A DNA stretch of 64,000 nucleotides from Pectinatus sottacetonis (GCF_015732155.1 NZ_WIQK01000001.1:186001-250000), one strand, 5' to 3'; counted from the stretch's first letter, positions 17,111-29,855 are shown. Numbers and translations are program-made. Notes: generated by a model from the letters alone, not told the origin.

Positions 17111-17437
17111 TTAGTGTGCTGGATTTTTTAAATTAAGAATTAATACACCAATAATAATTAAACTTATTCCTATAAAGGTATATATATTAAAATTTTCTTT
17201 CCAAAATATAATAGCTATTAATAATGTAAAAACTGTTCCCAAACCAGACCAAATAGCATAAGCAATATTGAGTGGAATATAAATCAATGATTGGGAAAAC
17301 ATATAAAATGAAGTTCCCATTCCCATTATAAAAATAATACTGGGAAATAATCTCGAAAAACCAACTGAACTTTTTAGCATTGATGTAGAAAACACTTCAC
17401 ATACAATAGCTATACATAAAAGTACATACCCCTTCAT
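17111..17437 (-). CDS. SMR-family multidrug efflux protein
   Basis: 108 residues, four transmembrane segments, full SMR length. The essential membrane Glu14 sits in IVCEVFSTSMLK; the NIAYAIWSGLGTV signature is of the EmrE/QacC branch. It exchanges protons for cationic compounds across the inner membrane as a dimer. Its start overlaps the stop of the TetR gene by four bases, so the two are co-transcribed and TetR is the likely local regulator. Confidence 0.88.
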   Translation of the reverse strand: MKGYVLLCIAIVCEVFSTSMLKSSVGFSRLFPSIIFIMGMGTSFYMFSQSLIYIPLNIAYAIWSGLGTVFTLLIAIIFWKENFNIYTFIGISLIIIGVLILNLKNPAH

Positions 17438-17991
17438 TTTATATCCTCTTTAGTTAGTAAAAGTAAATAATTTGCTATTTGTTCCCAATTATCTTTTTCC
17501 AAATTCATTCCGAATAGCTGATTATAATATATCCCATCAACAGCAAGTCGAATCACTGTTGAAAGAATAGGATTTATATGATCATTTTCAATATGGTTTT
17601 GAACTGTTTTTAAATAATTAGCTGTAGATTTTACTAAATTAGGTTTTGTCGCAGCTACTGATAATAGAGCCGTATTTATTTCAAATTCATTATCCAATTG
17701 CTTGAATGTATTTTTAATATAAGCTCTTGTCCACCTACCAGCATTGTAAACATCATTATCTGCAGTATGTTCCACATCACTAATAAAATTCTGCATAAAA
17801 AAATCGTTTATACCTTTTATTAGTTCATCTTTACTAGCAAAATGATATAATAATCCACCTTTACTTACCCCTGCCTCTTTTGCAACTGCTGCTAATGTTA
17901 GTGCAGTTATTCCTTTAGAATTGATAACTCTTCCAGCAGCTTGCAATATTTTTTGTCGCGTATTATTAACATTTTTAGTATGCTTTCCCAT
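17434..17991 (-). CDS. TetR-family repressor
   Basis: 185 residues. The N-terminal HTH contains TLAAVAKEAGVSKGGLLYHF and the rest is helical ligand-binding domain. It is first in a two-gene operon with the SMR pump; a TetR-type palindrome (18018-18033) lies directly upstream. Likely autoregulation with pump induction by a cationic drug. Confidence 0.9.
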   Translation of the reverse strand: MGKHTKNVNNTRQKILQAAGRVINSKGITALTLAAVAKEAGVSKGGLLYHFASKDELIKGINDFFMQNFISDVEHTADNDVYNAGRWTRAYIKNTFKQLDNEFEINTALLSVAATKPNLVKSTANYLKTVQNHIENDHINPILSTVIRLAVDGIYYNQLFGMNLEKDNWEQIANYLLLLTKEDIK

Positions 17992-18017
17992 AAATTACCT
18001 CCATGCTATTCATTATA

Positions 18018-18033
18018 TACCGTCCAGTCGGTA
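18018..18033. promoter_or_regulatory. TetR-type operator
   Basis: TACCG-TCCAGT-CGGTA, a palindrome of the class bound by AcrR/QacR-like repressors, 27 bases upstream of the TetR start and between two divergent genes. Confidence 0.6.
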
Positions 18034-18094
18034 CAGTAAATATTTATATAAACAAACATAAAAAATGATTATATAATAAATGTGGAGGTGCTTT

Positions 18095-19060
18095 ATGACA
18101 AATATTTTTGATGTTGCCAAACTGGCAGGAGTATCTAAATCTACAGTATCAAGAGTATTCAGCGGCAATGGATATGTTTCTGAAAACAGCAGGGAGAAAA
18201 TATTGTTGGCCGCTAATGAATTGGGATATATCCCCTCTATATTAGCACGGCAATTAAGACGACAAAGTACTAAAACTATCGCTTTTATAGCTAAAACATA
18301 TTATCCATCGGTAGGAGAATTAATAAATTATATTACTCACTTAATAAAAAAACATGGATATAATATAAGTGTTTATTTTACCAAGAATAAAGAAGATGAA
18401 CTAAGATTATTAAATTTGTTTAAAATGCATGCTTATGATGGAATTTATTTTGTGGCAAACAGGAATGAATGGTCAGTCATAGAAAAATTTGCACAATATG
18501 GTCCAATCGTTACATGGAGAAGACTATATAACCAGCATATTTATTCGTCATATATAGACCATTATCCATTGTATAAGCAAATATTGAATTATGTATTAAA
18601 TAAATATGGAGAAGTTAATATAGGACATATTTTAAACAGTAAAAACAAAAATAATACAAAAGCAAGAATCAAGGCTATTAAAGATATTAGTAAAAAATAC
18701 CGCTCATTAATAAATGGCTGGCAGTCTTTTTATCCTGAACAAAGCAGAGCTGGTAAAAACGCGGCCGAAAAGTTCATAACGCTTAAAGATAAACCACAAG
18801 TAATTATAGCGTATTCCGATTATGTAGCAGCAGAATTTATTTCAACATTATCGGACCACGGATATGAGGTTCCTAATAATGTTAAAGTATTTGGCTTTGA
18901 TAATAGTGATTACGGAAAGTATATGCAAATTTCAACGGTTGATACTTTTTTGAAATTACAGGCAGAAAATGGGATAAATTATATAATCAGTCGTATTGAA
19001 AACAAAAAATTTCAGGAGATAAATATCATACCTAAACTGGTTATTAGAAAAACATGTTAA
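18095..19060 (+). CDS. LacI-family regulator of the beta-glucoside locus
   Basis: 321 residues from the ATG at 18095, which has GGAGGTG at good spacing. HTH and hinge helix at 1-55 (IFDVAKLAGVSKSTVSRVFS ... LARQLRR), then a periplasmic-binding-like domain with the usual ending FGFDNSDYGKYMQISTVDT. It lies just upstream of PTS and GH1 genes and two palindromes, so it probably represses them until a phosphorylated sugar binds. Confidence 0.9.
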   Translation: MTNIFDVAKLAGVSKSTVSRVFSGNGYVSENSREKILLAANELGYIPSILARQLRRQSTKTIAFIAKTYYPSVGELINYITHLIKKHGYNISVYFTKNKEDELRLLNLFKMHAYDGIYFVANRNEWSVIEKFAQYGPIVTWRRLYNQHIYSSYIDHYPLYKQILNYVLNKYGEVNIGHILNSKNKNNTKARIKAIKDISKKYRSLINGWQSFYPEQSRAGKNAAEKFITLKDKPQVIIAYSDYVAAEFISTLSDHGYEVPNNVKVFGFDNSDYGKYMQISTVDTFLKLQAENGINYIISRIENKKFQEINIIPKLVIRKTC

Positions 19061-19075
19061 AAAATATTTTTTTAC

Positions 19076-19119
19076 TTGACATGGGAATATTCCCACAAAC
19101 TATGATATTTGTATCATAG
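19076..19119 (+). promoter_or_regulatory. Promoter with two palindromic operators
   Basis: TTGACA at 19076-19081 and TATGAT at 19101-19106 (long spacer of 19). Two palindromes: TGGGAATATTCCCA (19082-19095) in the spacer and CTATGATA-TTTG-TATCATAG (19100-19119) over the -10. Candidate LacI-family operators controlling the PTS/GH1 operon. Confidence 0.55.
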
Positions 19120-19150
19120 AAAATGATATAAAAGATGGGAGGTTGTAATT

Positions 19151-22470
<3,320 letters not shown>

Positions 22471-22504
22471 ATTCAAATACCAGCAATAAAAAATCTCCAT
22501 ATGC

Positions 22505-22552
22505 AAATAAAGTGCGTAAACCATAATAACGGTCTACGCACTTTATTTATAT
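22505..22552. terminator. Bidirectional terminator
   Basis: AAATAAAGTGCGTAAACC / GGTCTACGCACTTTATTT, shared by the converging GH1 and CHAT-like genes. Confidence 0.85.
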
Positions 22553-22565
22553 TACTATTTTCTTA

Positions 22566-23153
22566 TTATTGTACTATTTCCGGTAAAAACATAAAGGTTT
22601 CTGGATTGATAATGTGATTAAAACACAAGGACGGCATGCCACCATGCTGCACCACTTCCTGCTGCATATTTTCAATGGCTATCGTAGCAGCATCCGATAA
22701 AGTCTGTCCCCGGCAGATATTATCGTAAAAGCGGGGCATAAACAAGCGTGATGCCACAGGATTGTAGCCCTTCTCCATGCCAATTACCGCATAAAGACGA
22801 CCCATGTTCCCCAGATCACTGTCATCGAGCTTACTATTCAATGTAACCAGAGTGAGCGGCACAGCAGCTTCACGCAGTTTTTTCAGCAGAGAAATCCGGC
22901 TGCACTGGCCAGTTATCTCTTCTCCACGGGAAAAAATAAGCTGGTGTTTATCACTGCGCCCAATAAGATGTATCCAATCCGGCATTATTGTTTCAGCAGC
23001 AGCAATGGCTTCTGCCGGCTGTTCGCACACGACAGTATGTGCCACCACTCTGCCGGCTCCTGCCTGCCCGACTACCTGCGCAACTTTGTCAGCCTCATGC
23101 AGCTCATCAAGAGCATCCATTTTTATTATCAGCAGTTTTCGCTGTCCATCCAT
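22566..23153 (-). CDS. CHAT-like protein lacking catalytic residues (tentative)
   Basis: 195 residues, no signal peptide. The order of segments recalls the CHAT caspase-like fold: WIHLIGRSDKHQLIFSRGEE where ILHFAGHG... is usual, VPLTLVTLNSK where LVVLSAC... is usual, then FMPRFYDNICRGQTLSDAAT like FY..L..G.s..eA. The second His is Arg and the Cys is Asn/Ser, so it would be an inactive relative. It is the last gene of the cobalamin-riboswitch group, 37 bases after the chimeric receptor. Its role is unknown; the fold call is my reading only. Confidence 0.4.
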   Translation of the reverse strand: MDGQRKLLIIKMDALDELHEADKVAQVVGQAGAGRVVAHTVVCEQPAEAIAAAETIMPDWIHLIGRSDKHQLIFSRGEEITGQCSRISLLKKLREAAVPLTLVTLNSKLDDSDLGNMGRLYAVIGMEKGYNPVASRLFMPRFYDNICRGQTLSDAATIAIENMQQEVVQHGGMPSLCFNHIINPETFMFLPEIVQ

Positions 23154-23190
23154 AAAATCATCCCTTATATTTTTATATACAGCCTTTACA

Positions 23191-26100
23191 TTAGAATGAA
23201 TATTCCAGTGTCATATAATATGTCCGGCCTTGCTGCGGATAAGGCACAGTACTATCAGCTTCTGGTGTTGTTCCAGGTCCAGCTTTCCACCAGTTATAAC
23301 GCTGTCTTTGTTCAGGACCCCTATTGCCTACATCATTAATGCCCGTAATTAATTTTAGCTGTTTATTAACCTTGTACTTTATGCCAACATTCAGCAATCC
23401 TAATGGTGTATAATAAGTAGCTTCTCCAGCATTATTAAACCATGACAGTTTATCTACCCAGTAATATTCGCCGAAGATGCTGAGCTTATCACCCGGGAAG
23501 CGGTAATCAAGCCGAGCATTGACTGTCCAGGCTGGTGTCCATGATAGCGGCTGTCCCTGCCATGTCGTATAACTCATATTGGCTCTCGGCGTATAACCCT
23601 GCTTTACCAATGAGTTCTGCCATGTGGCCGCCAATAATAAATCATAGCGGTGCCAGTGCAGCTTATTGTTGAATTCCACACCATGCACTTCACCGGCTCC
23701 GTAGTTGGCGTACCAGGTATCACCCCATATAGGATTGAACATCAACGTCATAGTATTTTCCGAATTGCGGTGGAAATAGGTCAGTGTCGTATCATCATCT
23801 GCTCCCAGCAGCCTGCCTTTCCAGTTGAGTGATACATCCCAATTCTGCCCATGTTCGGCAAATACCTCTGGACCCCATGCTGCAATAGAATTGAATTCAA
23901 ACCATCTGGATACCTGATAAAGCCCATCGCCAAACACTTCATACCAGTTAGGCATACGGTAATAAGTCCCATAAGTTGCCCAAGCTGTAAAATGCTTATC
24001 AAACTGTTTCTTCAGGGCAAGATTATAGCTGTTGAGCCAGCCCTTGCCTTCACGTACCGGGATACCGATACTAGCACGCTGCGACCGCACCAATGGCGTA
24101 AAGGTCAGGCTGCCGGAATCATCCAGCTTCATCGTATCCTGCAGCTGGAGATAATAATTACTCATATTATATTTAGGTAAAAACCAATCTTTGTATAGAT
24201 CTTTGGCATAACCAGAAGAAAACTCATTATCAGTATCAAATTTTACATTCATGGTTTCCCTGCTGCCGCTCAGCAGGAATTCCAGCAGATGATTGCCCAT
24301 CTTCCATGTACCATCGACAGAAGCATTGTAAATATCATTTTTAAATGTATTGGTGCCAAACATAAGCCCATTAGGCACCCCACGGCAATACAGTGATTTT
24401 TTGTTCTGGTGGATCATTCCCAGTTTCCAGCCCCATTCCAGATTACCGGCCTGCTGGCGGCGCCCAAACGATAGTTCTGTTTTTCTTGTATCTATAACAC
24501 CATCCAGGAACGCTTTTGTTGAACTCCAAATGATGCCATACTGCCGCTTCTCTTCCGGCGAATCTACCAGAGGCCAACGAGGATTTATTGACTCTGGTTT
24601 ATGAGTAGAATTATCAGTATATGCCACTTTTACAAACCAATTCTTATCCTGCCATTTTGCCAGCATGTTCTTATCACTATAGCCATTATTCTGGCGCCAG
24701 CGTTTACTAGGTATACCAGTTGGCCGATCAAAACCATAAGTATTAGGAAACAGATTATACTTAAAATCACCTTCGGCTTGTTCTTTGTTAAGTGCCAGCA
24801 GCAGGCTGCCATCACCAACAGGCGCAGTGGTTTCCAGATTGAACTTCTGGCCGCCGAAGGAACGGAGTCCATAGCTTATCTTCCCGCCGGTCTTAGTGGG
24901 TTTCTTCGTTACGATATTGATGGCTCCGCCCATCGCTGCCCCGGCAAAACGCGCCGGTATATAGCCGCGGTAGACCTCAATGCGTTCAACATTATCAATA
25001 TTGATATTTTCCAAATTAACTGCTGACTCGCTGCCAGTATTGACTAATACACCATCTATATATATACTCACCTCGCTGGCAGAGGAGCCGCGCACCCGCA
25101 CCGTGCTATAATGGCCGGTACCGCCGCCTGACATGCGGTCAATATATACTCCCGGTACAGTCTGTAGTAAGTCGGCCAGTGTTTTTTGTTCGCCTTTATA
25201 TTTAGGCACATCTATAACGGATACTGTTCCCGGTGACAGCTTCTTTTCCCAGTCAGGACGGCCTGATTCGACTACGGTCGGCGTCAAGGCAAATTCAGAC
25301 GCATTTTTTCCTGCCGAAACGGTTTCATCGACCGGTCTATTATTTGTTACTGCCTGTCCTGCTGTTTTTGCTGTCACTGCTGCCGGAGCTGTTCCTTTGA
25401 CCGGCTGTACTACATCTGCGGCCGCGGCTGGTGGACTGATTTTAGAAACCGAGCCAGCCGTTTGTTTACTGCCTGCAGTATTAACTTTGCTATTGGCTGT
25501 TGTTCCTGCAATGGTATTTTCTGCCGTAGCATCTTTTCTGCTGCCGGTCTGCGCAGGTTTTACAGACTCAGCTGTGGCACCAGTAGTTTTCACCGGTGCC
25601 GTAAAAGCAGCTGGTACAGTTCCCTGTTTTTTCCGGCTGGGCGGGCCGCCCCAATGCCATGTTATACCACCATTTACCTGCCAGTCAGTATTGACTTTAC
25701 CACCAAATGATTTAGTAACGCCGACCCAGCCGTCATGGCTATTGCCCATTTTAAAATTACTGCCCAGGGACACATCATACCAGGTGTCCCGGCCTTCAAG
25801 ATTATTGATTTTCTGCGAAGCAAGAACGGGATCTGCCCCAATTTCCAGTTTTATTGACTCAGGCTGCATGGCATAAAACATGGCATCATTGCTGTTAAAG
25901 TCATGGTTGGCTGCCAACTTAAGGTAGGCTTCACCACTGTGGCTGCCCTGTCCGTATTTTTTGCCCAGGGTTATCCCGGCATGCCCGGTCAGCATACCAG
26001 TCTTGTCCTGCATGTATTCAAGGTCATTGGCCGTACGGAAATTATAGGCCCGTGTGACGCCATAGGACAGCCCGATCTGCGGTTCCATGAACCAGCCGTT

Positions 26101-27561
26101 ATTTCTTGTTATATAGCGGCCATAGCGGGCACCGATGCCGTAGCTCTTGCTGATAAAGTCCTTGGTATAGGTATTATCATAGGAATCGGTATAGGCGTAG
26201 TTGTTGTCGACCTTGCTCCAGCGCAGCATGGTATCAAGGTAATGTCCCTTCTGCCCTTCCCAGAGCATATAAGCACCAAAACCGAGGCTGCTTACATTGC
26301 CGGAGCCGCTGTTATAGTCGGCACCGCCGGCATTCTGGGCACTGAAATCAGCCCCGGAATTAAGCTTGCTGACAAATACCCCTGTATGTACCCTGCCATT
26401 AAACAGCTTACGGCGGCGCAGCTTATCATAGCCGACCTGAAGGCCGCTGTAACTCTGGTTAAAGCTAGAACCCTGAATACCGCCAAAATTATATTTGCCA
26501 TGCCAGTTATTGACATAAAAACCTTCCGGTGACTTACTGCCGGTACGGTCGGCAAAGCGGATATCGTCACCGTGCTTCCATAGTACATCATCTTCGATAC
26601 GCCACATATTGCGGCTGGCCAGTGCCGCATTGGCCGCCGAGTAAGCCCCCTGGGAAAGATAATTCTGCCGCCGGGCTGTCCAGACCAGGCTCCACACTCT
26701 ATGTGTAGTATAATCTACTTGCGGATTAGTTTCATCTTGCTGCACCTGCGTCTGCAGCAGATATTTATTGATGGCACCGTCAAGATGGTACTCGCCGCTG
26801 CCCGACACATTAAATTTATCCATTGTGGCAGTATCTGAATTGCCTATAGAAAAGATACCAGGTATTCTGTTCTTCAGCATGGCTGCTGTCTGGTGATCCC
26901 ATGGATAGTAACAATTAGATCCAACCATTCCTTCACCAAAATGATTGCCGATGATATAATGCAGTGTAACATTTACGGTTGGATATTCAGCTGAATTAAT
27001 TATCTGCGGCGCATCCAAATCTATAAGATCATTACCACCCATCCTATGATACATATCAAAAACAGCTGTTCCCATATTAAGCCGAAAAGCAATATTGCCT
27101 TCAAATTTACCATTATCTAATGACAAATCTCGCTCTGTATTAAAAGAGGAAGAGGTTGCTGCCGACCAGGGATCATAGCCGTTTTCCTGAGTATAACCGT
27201 TGGCAGCACTGTATTTATATGCCAGGTCTATCATGGAACCGGAATGCATGGTTAAAGCACTCGCATAAATTGCAGACTTAGCATCCAGCGGACGCCATAT
27301 TCCCCCATTTAAAATATTAATAGGTTCGTTATATCTGGAAACCGGTGGTCCGCCGGTCTGTGTATTTCTGGCATAGGTAGTATAATTACCTCCACTCGTG
27401 ATATCATAAGTTCCGCTTGGGTCGGCATTTATTCCCCAATTTATGTAATTGGCATTTTCTCCATTTATTACCAGCTGATTCCATGCCTCACATGGTGCGG
27501 TATAAGTAAGCAAAAAAAGAGCCAGGGGATATAATACTATATATTTATTATTCCTTTTCAA
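23191..27561 (-). CDS. Autotransporter / TonB-dependent receptor chimera
   Basis: One uninterrupted 1456-residue frame. Signal peptide 1-26 (cut near CEAWNQ). Passenger about 27-340, beta-rich. Autotransporter beta-barrel about 345-638 (YSGLQVGYDKL ... LGFGAYMLWEGQKGHYLDTM ... WFMEPQIGLSYGV ... NGGITWHWG). Ala/Thr/Ser-rich linker 639-755. TonB box-like PTVVES at about 761. Receptor plug 770-890 (LADLLQTVPGVYI, VRVRGSSASEVSIYIDG, VERIEVYRGYIPARFAGAAM, GGAINIVT). 22-strand-type barrel to the terminal Phe of LEYSF. Each half alone would be a complete outer-membrane protein. Lying behind two cobalamin riboswitches, the receptor half is probably BtuB-like. I know no described protein with this order. 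Confidence 0.85.
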   Translation of the reverse strand: MKRNNKYIVLYPLALFLLTYTAPCEAWNQLVINGENANYINWGINADPSGTYDITSGGNYTTYARNTQTGGPPVSRYNEPINILNGGIWRPLDAKSAIYASALTMHSGSMIDLAYKYSAANGYTQENGYDPWSAATSSSFNTERDLSLDNGKFEGNIAFRLNMGTAVFDMYHRMGGNDLIDLDAPQIINSAEYPTVNVTLHYIIGNHFGEGMVGSNCYYPWDHQTAAMLKNRIPGIFSIGNSDTATMDKFNVSGSGEYHLDGAINKYLLQTQVQQDETNPQVDYTTHRVWSLVWTARRQNYLSQGAYSAANAALASRNMWRIEDDVLWKHGDDIRFADRTGSKSPEGFYVNNWHGKYNFGGIQGSSFNQSYSGLQVGYDKLRRRKLFNGRVHTGVFVSKLNSGADFSAQNAGGADYNSGSGNVSSLGFGAYMLWEGQKGHYLDTMLRWSKVDNNYAYTDSYDNTYTKDFISKSYGIGARYGRYITRNNGWFMEPQIGLSYGVTRAYNFRTANDLEYMQDKTGMLTGHAGITLGKKYGQGSHSGEAYLKLAANHDFNSNDAMFYAMQPESIKLEIGADPVLASQKINNLEGRDTWYDVSLGSNFKMGNSHDGWVGVTKSFGGKVNTDWQVNGGITWHWGGPPSRKKQGTVPAAFTAPVKTTGATAESVKPAQTGSRKDATAENTIAGTTANSKVNTAGSKQTAGSVSKISPPAAAADVVQPVKGTAPAAVTAKTAGQAVTNNRPVDETVSAGKNASEFALTPTVVESGRPDWEKKLSPGTVSVIDVPKYKGEQKTLADLLQTVPGVYIDRMSGGGTGHYSTVRVRGSSASEVSIYIDGVLVNTGSESAVNLENINIDNVERIEVYRGYIPARFAGAAMGGAINIVTKKPTKTGGKISYGLRSFGGQKFNLETTAPVGDGSLLLALNKEQAEGDFKYNLFPNTYGFDRPTGIPSKRWRQNNGYSDKNMLAKWQDKNWFVKVAYTDNSTHKPESINPRWPLVDSPEEKRQYGIIWSSTKAFLDGVIDTRKTELSFGRRQQAGNLEWGWKLGMIHQNKKSLYCRGVPNGLMFGTNTFKNDIYNASVDGTWKMGNHLLEFLLSGSRETMNVKFDTDNEFSSGYAKDLYKDWFLPKYNMSNYYLQLQDTMKLDDSGSLTFTPLVRSQRASIGIPVREGKGWLNSYNLALKKQFDKHFTAWATYGTYYRMPNWYEVFGDGLYQVSRWFEFNSIAAWGPEVFAEHGQNWDVSLNWKGRLLGADDDTTLTYFHRNSENTMTLMFNPIWGDTWYANYGAGEVHGVEFNNKLHWHRYDLLLAATWQNSLVKQGYTPRANMSYTTWQGQPLSWTPAWTVNARLDYRFPGDKLSIFGEYYWVDKLSWFNNAGEATYYTPLGLLNVGIKYKVNKQLKLITGINDVGNRGPEQRQRYNWWKAGPGTTPEADSTVPYPQQGRTYYMTLEYSF

Positions 27562-27597
27562 AATATTTCTTCCTTATTGTTATTATTATAAAAATAA

Positions 27598-27622
27598 GCA
27601 GGGACAAATCCTTTGCCCCTGC
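27598..27622 (-). terminator. Intra-operon terminator
   Basis: GCAGGGACAAA / TTTGCCCCTGC stem between the propeller-like gene and the chimeric receptor; the minus strand continues TTATTTTTAT. It may lower receptor expression relative to the upstream genes. Confidence 0.65.
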
Positions 27623-27640
27623 ATTCAGTCAGTGACCCGG

Positions 27641-29038
27641 TTATTTGCCGGCATAGGAACTTATAAAATCATCATATTCATCCTGGCTCATCCCGGCACG
27701 GGATACCAATACCGGATGGACAAAACCACGGACAGACTTAATAGCACGACTGCCGCGGCGGGTAACGGCCGGCATCGCCAAGGAGATTGCATTAAAGGCC
27801 GGAGTACCATCTGTCCAGCCAGAGGCCGTAGCGGCATCGATAGCGCTGCCGGAAATACCGCTGGCATCATAGACACCCAGTGTATCACCCAGCATGCCCC
27901 AGACCTTGCCCAATTCGTCGGCCGGCAATAATGCCCACAGATAACCGTTGACAGTTGATATGCTGACATTACTAATCAATGTAGCTGTATTGTACAATAA
28001 ATCATCACCCGTCAAATCGGCTATATTGGCATGCCATAAATGACCGGTGAAAGCAAAATTGCTGTCGTAAGAACCATTTATGATATAAGCCGTACCATCC
28101 TCAAGAATGGCCAGTGAACGGATATCAAATTTATCATTATCGTATTTTGAATCAGTTTCTGTTGAATTGGCCGGCCGAACGAGATCAGTCACGGTAAGGC
28201 CGGTGGTGACCTTTTGAATACGTGAAGTATAGTTCCATTTCCACGAAGTCTGGTTCCACTGCGCACCGCCCAGAGCCGTCACATAGAAGCTGCCGCCATA
28301 GTACTGCAAATCAAAGACATTCGGTGCCAGGCTGGCACTCGGACCGCCGCCGCTGACCGGTGTCAGCGTGCCGGGATCGAGCTTGACAATGATACTGTTA
28401 TAGTAAGTATAGTTCGCCGGATTAGATGGCGAACCGGACAGACTATACTGCTGGGCTGCGGCATAAACGTAGTCAGTGCCTGATTCAGTATTAAATACCG
28501 AGTCGACACTATGGGCTTTTGCTCCTGATGTTGTCGGTACAAACTGATAATCATGGCTGTCCAATGTCAGGGTTTCGGCTCCGCCGCTGACATCGTGAAT
28601 AAGCTTGAATATACGTCCGTTATCATTGTTCACTCCGGTATAGTCAGCACCGTAAAGTGTGCCGGCATCAGTCCCGCCCGGTGAATTGATGCTGTAGATA
28701 TTGAGCAGCGGAGTACCATCATTGTATTCATAAGCCGACGAATTTTCCGCGACTGTTTTTGTCCAACTGCTGGGATCATACACGGAAAGCGTACAAAAAG
28801 TCTGTTGATAGCTTGAATCATAATTTCTTTCTACCAGCAGCACCCTGATACCGGTGCCGCTGCCGCCGTTAAAGTAAAAGGCGATAGGATCGGTATTAGT
28901 GAACTCAGTCCCGCTCCCTGATACAGGAGTATACGCCGGTGTGCTGGTGCTGCTGGAAGTAATCAGGCGCAGACGCCCCTTGTTTGACAGTGATGTAGCA
29001 AAATTATAAAATGTTGCCACTACAGTTGAAGTAGACAT
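27641..29038 (-). CDS. Propeller-like protein without signal peptide, cobalamin-riboswitch group
   Basis: 465 residues, rich in Ser, Thr, Gly and Tyr, with spaced beta-strand pairs such as GTLYGADYTGVNNDNGRIFK, DYVYAAAQQYSL, FDLQYYGGSFYVTALGG, IRSLAILEDGTAYIINGSYD and GYLWALLPADELGKVWGM. This looks like a beta-propeller. The start (AGAAGGG site, MSTSTVVATFYNFATSLSNK) shows no Sec signal or lipobox, although composition and neighbours suggest a surface role. In Bacteroides, BtuG is a propeller that captures B12 for BtuB; an analogous role here is inference. No family recognised. Confidence 0.6.
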   Translation of the reverse strand: MSTSTVVATFYNFATSLSNKGRLRLITSSSTSTPAYTPVSGSGTEFTNTDPIAFYFNGGSGTGIRVLLVERNYDSSYQQTFCTLSVYDPSSWTKTVAENSSAYEYNDGTPLLNIYSINSPGGTDAGTLYGADYTGVNNDNGRIFKLIHDVSGGAETLTLDSHDYQFVPTTSGAKAHSVDSVFNTESGTDYVYAAAQQYSLSGSPSNPANYTYYNSIIVKLDPGTLTPVSGGGPSASLAPNVFDLQYYGGSFYVTALGGAQWNQTSWKWNYTSRIQKVTTGLTVTDLVRPANSTETDSKYDNDKFDIRSLAILEDGTAYIINGSYDSNFAFTGHLWHANIADLTGDDLLYNTATLISNVSISTVNGYLWALLPADELGKVWGMLGDTLGVYDASGISGSAIDAATASGWTDGTPAFNAISLAMPAVTRRGSRAIKSVRGFVHPVLVSRAGMSQDEYDDFISSYAGK

Positions 29039-29306
29039 AAAAGACCCTTCTTTCTACATAAACAACTAAAATTTGACTGTTCTAACATTGAAACATGAAT
29101 CATTTTTCACTATAATATTTTTTCACTGCTCCTTTCCCTCGTGGACAAAAAATATCATTTGCAATAAAATTTTTATCCCCCCTTTTTCCTTGACAACAGC
29201 ATTGTGGTTTATAAAAAACATCTGGTGAAATTGAACTCCTGAAACTTTTATTTTATCCTCCAGCCTCCTGAACAGAACGGTTAAAGGCAAAATACTTAAG
29301 TGAAAA

Positions 29307-29741
29307 CTACTGTTTTACTTTCTGAATAACAGCCGCCGTAATATCTGTACTGCTGTAAGTCGTTACTGCAGCCTCAAGCACGACAGCCACACCTGCGTCT
29401 GCCGCGGCTGCTTTTACGGCTTTCTGTATTTTTTCCCGCACGGGTTTCAGCAAAACATCTTCTTTTGCGCTTTCTTCCCGTCCGATAGAAATACTGAGTT
29501 CCCGGCGTTTATCTGCTGCCATGCCTTTACTGCGCTGGTTATAGTCATTCTGGGCAGCCTTGCGCATATTTTCCAGTTTCTGCAAAATAGCATCAATGCC
29601 CGGATAGCTGGCTGTAACCTGCTGTATATCTACTATGGCAATTTTTTCTGCCGGAGCTGCGCGCACTGAAAGCGGCATGAGTATTCCCAAGGCCAGAAAC
29701 ATTGCCGCCATAATGGAAATGGTGTCTGTTATTTTTCTCAT
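29307..29741 (-). CDS. OmpH/Skp-family periplasmic chaperone
   Basis: 144 residues: signal peptide (KITDTISIMAAMFLALGILM, cut near VRAAPAE), then the OmpH start EKIAIVDIQQVTASYPG, a long charged helical arm (60-100) and a C-terminal strand. Skp-type trimers hold unfolded outer-membrane proteins in the periplasm. As first gene behind the riboswitches it may be a dedicated chaperone for the double-barrel chimera; a general copy would be expected with the bamA/lpx genes elsewhere. Confidence 0.8.
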   Translation of the reverse strand: MRKITDTISIMAAMFLALGILMPLSVRAAPAEKIAIVDIQQVTASYPGIDAILQKLENMRKAAQNDYNQRSKGMAADKRRELSISIGREESAKEDVLLKPVREKIQKAVKAAAADAGVAVVLEAAVTTYSSTDITAAVIQKVKQ

Positions 29742-29855
29742 ATTTTCCCTCTTATCTATAATTTAATAATTATTATTTATTTATACCAGTATTGCTAATC
29801 TCCCGCAAATATACTGGTGCGGGATACTAAAATTCTATGGCAATAAATACCGGCA

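Noticed and set aside
25133-25876. Long plus-strand frame opposite the chimera's linker (247 codons), with others at 25903-26532 and 22804-23339
   Set aside because: No ribosome site; they mirror the Ala/Thr/Gly-rich, GC-richer codons of the real minus-strand gene.
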